A stretch of 7,539 nt of DNA from Longimicrobium sp. (GTDB lineage: Bacteria > Gemmatimonadota > Gemmatimonadetes > Longimicrobiales > Longimicrobiaceae), in assembly GCA_030446945.1 (NCBI GenBank), contig JAUJMI010000164.1:1-7539 (forward strand). Reading direction: 5' to 3'. Each line of letters opens with the position of its first letter. Positions within the stretch are counted from its first letter, which is position 1. Below are positions 1-5,983 of the stretch, piece after piece. Both the position numbers and the translations under genes were made by a program. Under the pieces are notes generated by a model. It saw only the letters and a list, made by a program, of their open reading frames with translations, searched no databases and was not told where the DNA came from.

Positions 1-636
1 CTGCTGCTCGCGTCGGCGGCGCCCGCCGCGGCGCAGGGCGACTGGCTCAAGGCAGCGCAGAACGTGGCGCGCCGTTCCGCCGTGGGTGGCACCGTCGCCC
101 GGCTCGCCACCCACGCCCAGATGCTGGACGCCACCCGCATCGACCTGGAACGGCGCGGGCTCCCCACCGTCGCGGTGGGTCCGCTGGTGTTTGGCGTGGC
201 AGCGGTCGACGTGAAGAACGGCGAAGGAGTGCGGGTGCGGGGCTATCTGCACAACTCCACTGCCCAGGCGGCGGCTGTCCCCGTCCCCGGCGACGATCTG
301 TTCGTGCTGGTGGACTCGCGCGGGCGGCGGCTGGAGCGGGTGGCCGGCCCCGACGTGCAGGGCGTCAGCGAGGGCGCGGCGGAGGTCACCGTGCCGGCGC
401 TGGAGCGGGTGGAGGTGACGCTCCTGTTCGCGGGGGCGCGGGCGGATGCTTCCACGGCAACGCTCAAGGTGGGAAGCGTCGGAATGATCCCCGGCATCCC
501 CGTCCACACCTCCGCGGGGGCGGCGCCGGCTGCTGCCGGCCCCGCCGCGGCGGCGGGGAACGTCTGGACCCAGGCGCCCACGCCGCCGGTCCCCAGCGCT
601 CCGTCCGCGGCCGCTCCTTCCACTCCAACGCCGTGA
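1..636 (+). CDS. Exported protein of unknown function, 5' end outside the window
   Basis: The frame is open from base 1 and ends at TGA 634-636, so the true start lies upstream. The first visible residues (LLLASAAPAAAQ, then GDW) look like the hydrophobic core and cleavage region of a signal peptide, so the product is probably exported. A GTG at position 64 is in frame but lies after this signal and is unlikely to be the start. The middle part, visible residues about 70-155, alternates beta-strand-like segments: VRGYLHN, then DLFVLVDSRGRRLERV, then a VPALERVEVTLLF stretch. This vaguely recalls DUF4352-type immunoglobulin-like domains, but that is a resemblance only. The last 45 or so residues are Ala/Pro-rich and low in complexity, like a flexible tail. 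I do not recognise the family. The next gene starts 125 bases downstream on the same strand and also encodes an exported protein. Confidence 0.75.
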   Translation: MLLASAAPAAAQGDWLKAAQNVARRSAVGGTVARLATHAQMLDATRIDLERRGLPTVAVGPLVFGVAAVDVKNGEGVRVRGYLHNSTAQAAAVPVPGDDLFVLVDSRGRRLERVAGPDVQGVSEGAAEVTVPALERVEVTLLFAGARADASTATLKVGSVGMIPGIPVHTSAGAAPAAAGPAAAAGNVWTQAPTPPVPSAPSAAAPSTPTP

Positions 637-749
637 CCGTCGTCGAGCCCGATTCCTGTGGTTCCGGCCGCTCATCCTGGCGACCTTTCAGGGCGTGCAG
701 TGCACGGGCGCTGAGGGGTCGGCCATCCCAATACTGCAAACCTTTTACC

Positions 750-757
750 GGAGAAGG
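750..757 (+). promoter_or_regulatory. Ribosome binding site deciding a GTG start
   Basis: GGAGAAGG lies four bases before GTG 762. This supports GTG 762 over the farther upstream in-frame start at 633, whose extra 43 residues are not protein-like and precede an obvious signal peptide. Confidence 0.6.
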
Positions 758-761
758 TCTC

Positions 762-1307
762 GTGCACCACGCTTTCCGTGGCGTCCTCTCGCTTCTGGCC
801 GCCGTGCTGGGCACCGCGGCGCTCGCTTCCGCCGCACCCGCCCAGGCGGGGAACAGTTGCAAGCTCGACTTCCGCCGTGCGGACGGCATGTGGGGAACCG
901 TCGAGAGCAGCCTCACCAGCCTGGGCTGGGAGAGCATCACGCTCGGCCCGGGACAGTCACGGGCGTTCGTCACCGACTGGAGGTTCGAAAAGACCCGAAA
1001 TGACGGGCAGACCTACCACGGTAGCCATGGGCGCTTCTTCCAGAATTCGGGGTCGCGGGTGGTGAAGGTTTCCATCAAGAGCACTCCCGTCACGGTAGCC
1101 ACCGTCTACCTGGATCCCAAGGCGATTCCTCAAGGGCTGCATCGTGGAAGTCGCCTGCCCCTAGCTCCCGTCCGACTGATCCTCGAGCAGGCCCCCAGGA
1201 GTCGCTCGACGCGCCTTCGCAGCACTCCACAGGATCTGTGCGATACGAGCGGATGTATCCGTGCGCCCCTCCCCCAGGTCGTTATTGGGGGAGGGGCCGC
1301 GAGCTGA
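762..1307 (+). CDS. Small exported protein of unknown function, C-terminus probably frameshifted
   Basis: Translation from GTG 762 gives a textbook signal peptide: MHHAFRG, then a Leu/Ala core (LSLLAAVLGTAALASA), then APAQAG. Cleavage is likely near residue 29. The mature part (from NSCKLDFRRADG to about residue 120, VYLDPK) is a coherent 90-residue domain rich in beta-strand-like segments, with a G-W-E-S-I-T-L-G-P-G-Q-S motif around residues 55-67. I do not recognise the family. After residue 120 the zero frame becomes Arg/Pro/Ser-rich and runs through a GC-rich stem-loop to TGA 1305-1307 (181 residues). The +1 frame instead reads RFLKGCIVEVACP and stops at TAG 1162-1164. That ending looks far more natural and would give a 133-residue protein. 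A one-base insertion (or two-base loss) near 1119-1124 would explain this. The gene is confidently real; which 3' end is functional is not settled. Confidence 0.65.
   Translation: MHHAFRGVLSLLAAVLGTAALASAAPAQAGNSCKLDFRRADGMWGTVESSLTSLGWESITLGPGQSRAFVTDWRFEKTRNDGQTYHGSHGRFFQNSGSRVVKVSIKSTPVTVATVYLDPKAIPQGLHRGSRLPLAPVRLILEQAPRSRSTRLRSTPQDLCDTSGCIRAPLPQVVIGGGAAS
1265..1297. terminator. GC-rich stem-loop between convergent genes, candidate bidirectional terminator
   Basis: The arms 1265-1276 (GCCCCTCCCCCA) and 1286-1297 are a perfect 12-bp inverted repeat with a nine-base loop. No T-tract follows on either strand, so it is not a canonical intrinsic terminator. It begins 33 bases beyond the stop of the YCII/DGPF gene on the minus strand. 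It also lies 100 bases beyond the +1-frame stop (1164) of the upstream exported protein, but inside that gene if its zero frame is read. This placement favours a terminator or mRNA 3'-end role and supports the shorter reading of that gene. Confidence 0.5.
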
Positions 1308-1330
1308 CGAGCGGGGGAGGGGGCCCGCGC

Positions 1331-1750
1331 CTACGCCTGCTGCGCTGCGATCCGCTCCCGCAGCTTGTCCTCCTGCTCGCGGAGCTCCGGCGTGAACTCC
1401 TCGCCGAAGTCCGCAGCCTCGAAGATCGGACGGATCTCCACTTCGTCCGCCTGGAACGGCGCGCGCTTCAGCCACTCGACCGCCTCGTCCATATCCTTTA
1501 CCTGCCACACCCAGAAGCCCGCCACCAGCTCCGCGGTCTCGGTGAACGGCCCGTCGAGCACCGTGCGCTCCTTGCCGTCGAACCGCACGCGCTTCGCCCG
1601 CGAGGTGGGGTGCAGCCCCTCACCCGAAACCATCACGCCCGCGTTCACCAGCTCCTCGTTGTACTTCCCCATCTCGGCCAGCATCTCTTCGCTCGGCATC
1701 ACGCCGGCCTCGGAATCGGCGTTGGCTTTCACCAGAACCATGACTCGCAT
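1331..1750 (-). CDS. YCII-related (DGPF) domain protein
   Basis: This 139-residue protein matches the YCII/DGPF family, small alpha-beta barrel proteins that often sit beside ECF sigma factors or stand alone. The opening MRVMVLVKAN strand, the diagnostic D-G-P-F at residues 66-69 followed by TETAELVAGFW, and the late VEIRPIFEAADF segment are all typical of it. The start is the ATG at 1750. An AAGGAT (1763-1758) lies seven bases before it, and the MRVMVLVKA beginning is the usual N-terminus. The same frame continues open upstream, but that extension has no family character. The C-terminal helix (PELREQEDKLRERIAAQQA) is charged, giving a length typical of the family. The biochemical role of DGPF proteins is poorly known; the bacterial YciI relative has been linked to hydrolase-like activity, but function here should be left open. 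No sigma-factor partner is visible nearby. Confidence 0.9.
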   Translation of the reverse strand: MRVMVLVKANADSEAGVMPSEEMLAEMGKYNEELVNAGVMVSGEGLHPTSRAKRVRFDGKERTVLDGPFTETAELVAGFWVWQVKDMDEAVEWLKRAPFQADEVEIRPIFEAADFGEEFTPELREQEDKLRERIAAQQA

Positions 1751-1860
1751 CGGTTGTATCCTTGTTTCGGTTGTGGATCCGTACTGCGTTCTCCCTGTAC
1801 GTCGAACGAGGCGCGGCGGAATCGACACGCCGCGCGCGATCGATTTTCATCCAGATCGGG

Positions 1861-1889
1861 AGAGTAGCATTGGGCCCATCCGCGATCAA
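1861..1889 (-). promoter_or_regulatory. Candidate sigma70-type promoter for the YCII/DGPF gene
   Basis: On the minus strand, TTGATC (1889-1884) is followed by a 17-base spacer and then TACTCT (1866-1861). This gives a leader of about 100 nt before ATG 1750. The -35 hexamer is identical to the one proposed for higBA. The -10 is weak (3 of 6 matches, with the key first, second and last bases kept). The element lies between the receptor's terminator hairpin and the gene, where an independent promoter would be expected. Confidence 0.3.
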
Positions 1890-1911
1890 GCTCCGGCCGC
1901 AGACCGCAAGG

Positions 1912-1945
1912 AGAGCGGCCCCGCGCCTGAGCACGGGGCCGCTCT
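1912..1945 (-). terminator. Stem-loop terminator of the TonB-dependent receptor gene
   Basis: A perfect 12-bp inverted repeat (AGAGCGGCCCCG at 1912-1923; its complement at 1934-1945) encloses a 10-base loop. It begins 21 bases beyond the receptor's stop codon. The run of T after it on the minus strand is weak (CCTTGC), so termination may be partial or Rho-assisted. It separates the receptor from the YCII/DGPF gene. Confidence 0.6.
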
Positions 1946-1966
1946 TGTCCTCCGCAGAAGCGCGAG

Positions 1967-4444
1967 CTACCCGGGGAACGGCGACGTCGATTCCGGCTGG
2001 ACCTCGCGGCGGGGCTGACGCACGCGCGGCGGGCGGCCGAAGGTGGACTGCACGGTCAGGTGCAGCGCGCGGGACGTCTGCGTCCGCTCGGTGACCTGGA
2101 GGACGTTGTCGTCGCCCGCGCGCACGCGGAAGCGCTGCGTGTTGAACGGGTCGGACAGGCGCAGCGTCACGTTCAGCTTCTCGCCGTACAGCTTCTGCCG
2201 CACGGAAAGGTTGGCGAACGAAAAGGCTTCGAAGCGCCCTCCCTCGATGGCCATGGGTGCGCGGTAGAAGTACGACGCCGTGAACGACGTCCTCGGGCTC
2301 ACGTTCAGCGTGCCGTTCAGCCGCGCGGACCACGTCACCGCGTTGGAGGAGAGGGTAGACTGGCTCCCGCCGTCGGTGACCATCTGGAAGACGTTGACGG
2401 CGGCCAGCCCATTGAACGCCTGCCCCAGCCGCATCGTCCCGTTCAGGTCCGCGCCCCACGAGCTGCCCGTGTCCAGGTTCTGGAAGCTCACCGAGGTGAC
2501 CTCGCGTCCCGAAACGGTGTCCGCCGTGTTGATGGCGGCGCGGATGACGTCGGTGGTGCGGCGGTAGAATGGCGACAGCTGCAGCGACCCCGTCTTCATG
2601 GACTGCTGCAAGCTGAGCTCCAGCGCGTCCGTGTACTCCGGGTTCAGCCGTGGATTCCCCAGGAAGACGTTCTGCTGGTCGAAGAAGGCGGGGAACGGGT
2701 TCAGCTCCTGCGTACCCGGCCGCCGGACGCGGCGCGAGTAGCTCAGCTTCACCTGCGTCTGGTCGCTGAGCTTGTGGCTGACGAGCCCGCTGGGGAAGAA
2801 GCTCGTGTCGTCGTGCGGAAAGCGCTCGCCGGTGTCGCCCAGCGAGAAGTCGCGGCTGGCGTACTCCGCGCGAAGGCCGGCCTGCAGCTCCGTCTTCGCG
2901 CCGCCGCGGCTGAGCACGCCGTACACCGCGTTCACGCTCTCATCGAACTCCAGCGCGTTGCTCAGGTCGCTGCGCACCCACTCGCCGCTCCCGAGCGGGT
3001 CCTTGAGAACGGTGTAGTCCCGGTCCAGCGCGCGCGTGTTCCCCTTGTACCCTGTCTCCAGCTTGAGCTGCGGCGAAAGGGAGCGCGTGTAGTCCACCTG
3101 CGCGGTGAGCTGCTGCGAGCGCGAATCGGTCCGGTTGTTCTCCCCGTCCAGCTGCGGGCCGCCGGCGGTCGTCTGGCGCCAGAGCGCGGTGCGGTCGTCG
3201 TCCTCCATGCGGTTTACGCGCACCTCGGCCGAGATCTCGTGCCGCTGGGGCTGCAGCGTGCGCTTGAAAGCCAGCGTGTAGTCGAACATCCGCGCGTCCT
3301 GGTCCGAGTCACGGACCCGGTCGTACGCGTCCAGGAGCAAGCGCGTGGCGTTCCACTCGGTGTACGCGCTGCGCGAATCCTCGGTGGAACCGCGCGAGTT
3401 CAGCTGCAGCGCGTTCGACAGCACGTCGCGCTCGCTCAGCCGCAGGTCGACGGCGGCGTTGAGGTTGTGCCCGGCGTTCCCGTTGGTGCCGCGGATGTCC
3501 TGCTCGGTGAAGGAGAGCGGAGTCTTCAGCGCGCCGTAGCGGGTGCGGTCGTTCACCCCGTAGAGCGCACGGTCGTCGCTGCTGAAGCCGTAGTTCAGCG
3601 CAAAAGTCGCGGGGCCGCGCTGGTATCCCACGTTCCCGGCCGCGGTGTAGCGGTCCGCGGTGGAGGCGCCCAGCGTGAGCCCGCCGCTCAGCCCCAGGTC
3701 GACGTTCTGCTTCAGCACGATGTTGATGATGCCTGCCATCCCCTCCGGATCGTACTTGGCGGACGGGTTCGGAACCACCTCCACGCGGTCCAGGGTATTG
3801 GCGGGGAGCTGCTTCAGGTAGCCGGCGAGCTGAGAGCCCCGGATGGGCGACGGGCGGCCGTTGATCTGTACCACCACGTTCTCGTTGCCGCGCAGGCTCA
3901 CCTTGCCGTCCGCGTCCACCTGCACCGCCGGGACCGCCTCCAGCACCTCGCTCGCGTTGGTGGCCGCGGGTGCCACGTCGCGGGTCTGGTACGTGTTGCG
4001 ATCCGGCGCGATGATGACGGCCTGGCGCTGCGCGGTCACGTCGATCCCCTCCAGCATCAGGGCGGAGCGGGCCAGGCGCACGTTCCCCGCGTTCGCGCGC
4101 GGCGATGCCTCGGCCACGGTGAGCTGCCCCGTGGTCTGGGCGCCATACCCCATCATGCTCACGCGCAGGTAGTACGTGCCCGGGCGCAGCCCCTGGATGC
4201 GGAACGTCCCGTCCGGCCGCGCGATTGCCCCGGCGACGAGCGCCGAGTCGCGCGTGCTCAGCACCGCGACGCTGGCGCGGGCCACGGGCGCGCTGCTCCC
4301 CGCATCCACGACCGTGCCCCGGATCTCTCCGGGCCCTGCGGCGGGCGGCTGCGGCGCGGCGGGGCGCTGTGCGGGTGTTTGGGCCTGGAGCGCGGGGGCG
4401 CCGGAGGCCAAGATGGCTAAGGTGGCGAGAACGATCCGGTGCAT
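1967..4444 (-). CDS. TonB-dependent receptor, outer-membrane beta-barrel with carboxypeptidase-like regulatory domain
   Basis: This encodes an 825-residue outer-membrane receptor. From ATG 4444 the order is as follows. A signal peptide covers residues 1-22 (MHRIVLATLAILASGAPALQAQ). A Pro/Ala linker follows. A carboxypeptidase-D-regulatory-like beta-sandwich spans about 40-127, with GEIRGTVVDA, PDGTFRI and LRPGTYYLRVSMMGYG. A plug domain spans about 145-247, with ASEVLEAVPAVQVDADG, VVVQINGRPS, LDRVEVVPNPSAKYDPEG and GIINIVLKQ. A long beta-barrel of the outer-membrane family-3 type (PF14905-like) follows, ending at HLTVQSTFGRPP with the usual terminal aromatic, plus a short basic/Pro tail. Such proteins import ligands using TonB-ExbBD energy. 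No ligand can be read from sequence, and no SusD-like partner or TonB gene is present. The start at 4444 is chosen over an in-frame ATG at 4492 because the signal peptide begins there and a strong GGAGGTG sits at the right distance. Confidence 0.93.
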   Translation of the reverse strand: MHRIVLATLAILASGAPALQAQTPAQRPAAPQPPAAGPGEIRGTVVDAGSSAPVARASVAVLSTRDSALVAGAIARPDGTFRIQGLRPGTYYLRVSMMGYGAQTTGQLTVAEASPRANAGNVRLARSALMLEGIDVTAQRQAVIIAPDRNTYQTRDVAPAATNASEVLEAVPAVQVDADGKVSLRGNENVVVQINGRPSPIRGSQLAGYLKQLPANTLDRVEVVPNPSAKYDPEGMAGIINIVLKQNVDLGLSGGLTLGASTADRYTAAGNVGYQRGPATFALNYGFSSDDRALYGVNDRTRYGALKTPLSFTEQDIRGTNGNAGHNLNAAVDLRLSERDVLSNALQLNSRGSTEDSRSAYTEWNATRLLLDAYDRVRDSDQDARMFDYTLAFKRTLQPQRHEISAEVRVNRMEDDDRTALWRQTTAGGPQLDGENNRTDSRSQQLTAQVDYTRSLSPQLKLETGYKGNTRALDRDYTVLKDPLGSGEWVRSDLSNALEFDESVNAVYGVLSRGGAKTELQAGLRAEYASRDFSLGDTGERFPHDDTSFFPSGLVSHKLSDQTQVKLSYSRRVRRPGTQELNPFPAFFDQQNVFLGNPRLNPEYTDALELSLQQSMKTGSLQLSPFYRRTTDVIRAAINTADTVSGREVTSVSFQNLDTGSSWGADLNGTMRLGQAFNGLAAVNVFQMVTDGGSQSTLSSNAVTWSARLNGTLNVSPRTSFTASYFYRAPMAIEGGRFEAFSFANLSVRQKLYGEKLNVTLRLSDPFNTQRFRVRAGDDNVLQVTERTQTSRALHLTVQSTFGRPPRVRQPRREVQPESTSPFPG

Positions 4445-4450
4445 GCGAAG

Positions 4451-4457
4451 CACCTCC
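4451..4457 (-). promoter_or_regulatory. Strong Shine-Dalgarno deciding the receptor's start
   Basis: GGAGGTG on the minus strand, six bases before ATG 4444, fixes the start at the signal-peptide methionine. It excludes the upstream in-frame ATG at 4492. Confidence 0.75.
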
Positions 4458-4602
4458 AGATGGGGGCTGGGGACCCGCCACGGCTGAGCCATGACGACTC
4501 CCGGCGAGGGGTACCGCGGTGTCGACAGAGGGCGCTACGGCTCCTCCGGCGCGCCGGTTTCATCAGTTCGGCGTCTTAATCAAACGCAAATAGATGCCGC
4601 TC

Positions 4603-4654
4603 TCCCACGGGGGAATCGGATTACACGCTACCGCAGCTTGATCCCAGCGTGGGA
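4603..4654. promoter_or_regulatory. Pair of similar short palindromes, candidate HigA operator sites
   Basis: Two imperfect palindromes share the half-site TCCCA/TGGGA: TCCCACGGGGGA at 4603-4614 and TCCCAGCGTGGGA at 4642-4654. Their outer arms CTCCCACG (4602-4609) and CGTGGGAG (4648-4655) are also perfect inverted repeats of each other. The second palindrome overlaps the -35 and spacer of the proposed higBA promoter. Type II antitoxins normally repress their own operon through such sites. Binding by this HigA is inferred. Confidence 0.4.
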
Positions 4655-4666
4655 GCAGTTTAGATT
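4638..4666 (+). promoter_or_regulatory. Candidate higBA promoter, possibly leaderless
   Basis: TTGATC (4638-4643), a 17-base spacer and TAGATT (4661-4666) form a reasonable sigma70-like promoter, with 4 of 6 matches in each box. Transcription would start at about 4672-4674, at the higB ATG itself. No Shine-Dalgarno precedes that ATG, which agrees with a leaderless mRNA. This is the AT-richest part of the spacer. Confidence 0.4.
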
Positions 4667-4673
4667 GCGCTTT

Positions 4674-4976
4674 ATGCGAATTATCGCCAGACGCACCCTA
4701 CGGCAGTTCTGGGAAAGACACTCTCGCGGTGCACAAGCCGAGACGCCGCTCCGGGTGTGGTACAGCACCGTCGAAGATGCGGACTGGGCGAGTCCAGCGG
4801 ATGTGAAAGCCACCTATGGCGACGCAAGCATCCTCAAAGAGAGCAGAGTCGTGTTCAACATCTCGGGGAACAAGTTCCGGCTCGTCGCGCGAATCAACTA
4901 TCCCTATCGTGTGGTCTACGTCCGGTTCGTGGGCACGCACGAGGAATACGATGCAATCGACGTGGAGAAGATCTGA
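4674..4976 (+). CDS. higB: HigB-family toxin of a type II toxin-antitoxin system
   Basis: This 100-residue protein carries the signature of the HigB toxin family (PF09907 type), RelE-fold mRNA interferases that cut mRNA on the ribosome and slow growth. Visible hallmarks are the start MRIIARRTLRQFWERH, a W-Y near residues 29-30, DADWASPADVKATYGDAS (35-52), RVVFNISGNKFRL (58-70) and the C-terminal RFVGTHEEYDAID (84-96). These are in the usual order and at the full family length. The frame is open upstream to 4491, but the extra 61 residues have no family character, and ATG 4674 gives the canonical N-terminus. Its TGA overlaps the ATG of higA by one base (TGATG), so the two are translationally coupled, toxin first as usual for hig loci. 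No ribosome binding site precedes it. Confidence 0.92.
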   Translation: MRIIARRTLRQFWERHSRGAQAETPLRVWYSTVEDADWASPADVKATYGDASILKESRVVFNISGNKFRLVARINYPYRVVYVRFVGTHEEYDAIDVEKI

Positions 4977-5410
4977 TGGAGATCATCGTGCGCCCCATCC
5001 ACACGGAAGAGGATTACGACGCGGCGCTCGCGCTCGTCGACACGTTGATGGATGCTGAGCCGGGCACTCCGGAGGGTGACCGTCTGGACGTGCTCGTCAC
5101 TCTGATCGAGGCTTATGAGGCGCGACACTGGGCCATCGCCGCGCCGGACCCCATTGAGGCGATCCGGGTGCGGATGGAGCAGAAAGGTCTGCGCCAGCGC
5201 GATCTGGAGCCGATGATCGGCTCGAGGGGCCGCGTTTCCGAGGTGCTGTCTCGCAAGCGAGCGCTCACCCTTCCGATGATCCGCAAGCTCGCGGCGGGAT
5301 TGGGGCTGCGCGCGGATATTCTCATCCAGGAATCCATTCCCGCGCGGCGCGGCGATCCGCGCCGGAAACGGGAGGGCAACCGCCGCGGAGCGCCGAAGGC
5401 GGGCAATTGA
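4976..5410 (+). CDS. higA: HigA-family antitoxin, XRE helix-turn-helix regulator
   Basis: This 144-residue antitoxin is expected to bind and neutralise HigB and to repress the operon. The N-terminal part (residues 1-55) has the arrangement seen in COG5499-type HigA proteins: VRPIHTEEDYDAALA, then DAEPGTPEGDRLDVLVTLIEAYE. The C-terminal Cro/C1-type helix-turn-helix spans about 60-117, with IRVRMEQKGLRQRDLEPMIG and the recognition helix around SRGRVSEVLSRKR. The start ATG 4976 overlaps the toxin stop by one base and has GGAGAAG (4964-4970) five bases upstream, unlike the toxin. The last 25 residues are a Lys/Arg/Gly-rich basic tail that looks disordered and extends past the helix-turn-helix. 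The operon ends in the hairpin at 5438-5464. Confidence 0.93.
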   Translation: MEIIVRPIHTEEDYDAALALVDTLMDAEPGTPEGDRLDVLVTLIEAYEARHWAIAAPDPIEAIRVRMEQKGLRQRDLEPMIGSRGRVSEVLSRKRALTLPMIRKLAAGLGLRADILIQESIPARRGDPRRKREGNRRGAPKAGN

Positions 5411-5437
5411 GGCGGGGAGATGGAGCGGGTCAATACG

Positions 5438-5464
5438 AAGCGGCGGGCTCTCGGCCCGCCGCTT
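5438..5464 (+). terminator. Intrinsic terminator of the higBA operon
   Basis: A perfect 11-bp stem (AAGCGGCGGGC with its complement) closes a five-base loop, and is followed on the plus strand by a T-rich stretch (TCGTGTTGT). It begins 27 bases after the higA stop. It also lies beyond the 3' end of the convergent permease remnant and could serve both strands, but the T-rich side is on the plus strand. Confidence 0.75.
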
Positions 5465-5497
5465 TCGTGTTGTCCTGCGGTCGGTGAAGCGAACCGC

Positions 5498-5903
5498 CTA
5501 CTGCGCCTTCAGCGTTTCCGCCGGGCTGATTTGCGAGACGTGGCGGGAGGGGAGGTGGCAGGCGAGCAGCGCGACCCCCATTAGCCTTAGCAGGAGGGCG
5601 ACGCCGGCCATGACGAGGGGGCTGCTGGCCTCTATGTTGGGCCACGCGGCCGCGATCAGGCGGGAGAATCCGAAGGCGCCCAGCAGCCCGAGCGCGGAGC
5701 CGACCAGCGCGAGCTTCGTCCCGGAGGTGAGCACCATGCGGGCGATGTCGTTGGCCACGGCACCCAGCGCTAGGCGGATGCCGAACTCGGTGGTGCGCTC
5801 CGCCACGGCGCGGGAAATGACGCCGTAGATGCCCAGCCGACGCCAACGCCAGCCCGAGCAGCCCCAGCGCGGAGTGGATGCGGCTGAGCAGGTGCGGGAC
5901 CCG
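5498..5903 (-). pseudogene. 3' remnant of a MacB/FtsX-type (ADOP) ABC transporter permease
   Basis: Only the last part of a large permease remains. The minus strand reads a conserved C-terminal block: LGIYGVISRAVAERTTEFG, IRLALGAVANDIARMVL, a transmembrane LALVGSALGLLGAFGFSRLI, another segment LVMAGVALLLRLMGVALLAC, and the ending LPSRHVSQISPAETLKAQ. This is the usual end of FtsX-domain permeases (ADOP/MacB type), which export substrates from the periplasm with an ATPase partner. Just upstream the homology (HLLSRIHSALGLLGLALASA) continues in another frame, so there is a frameshift near 5831-5846. That frame meets TAG at 5904-5906, where recognisable homology ends. A full protein would be about 800 residues, so most of the gene, including the periplasmic core, is absent. 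No ATPase gene is present. The fragment is almost certainly non-functional. Confidence 0.8.
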
Positions 5904-5983
5904 CTACAACACCCCACCGCGTCGACCAAACGAGATGCGAAACCGCCGTGGGGCTAGTCACCCGGCGGCCGTGAGCGGTTCGG

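Noticed and set aside
2060..4420. A 786-residue open frame on the plus strand, antisense to the receptor gene
   Set aside because: It lies opposite a clear TonB-dependent receptor and is dominated by Arg, Val, Gln and His runs with no domain. Long antisense frames are expected in GC-rich coding DNA.
4445..4492. Receptor start at ATG 4492
   Set aside because: It would place 16 residues before a clean signal peptide. The strong GGAGGTG belongs to ATG 4444.
4546..4557. Perfect 12-bp palindrome CCGGCGCGCCGG in the divergent spacer
   Set aside because: It is made only of G and C and is likely by chance at this composition. It is not at a promoter box and has no second copy nearby.
4491..4673. 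N-terminal extension of higB to the upstream in-frame ATG
   Set aside because: The extra 61 residues do not resemble HigB and overlap the proposed promoter and palindromes. ATG 4674 gives the family's standard N-terminus and length.
5905..5961. A toxin start downstream of the antitoxin remnant (VTSPTAVSHLVWSTRWGVVAG region, minus strand)
   Set aside because: The segment is in frame from a GTG at 5961, but it matches no toxin motif I know and runs into the permease remnant in the wrong frame.
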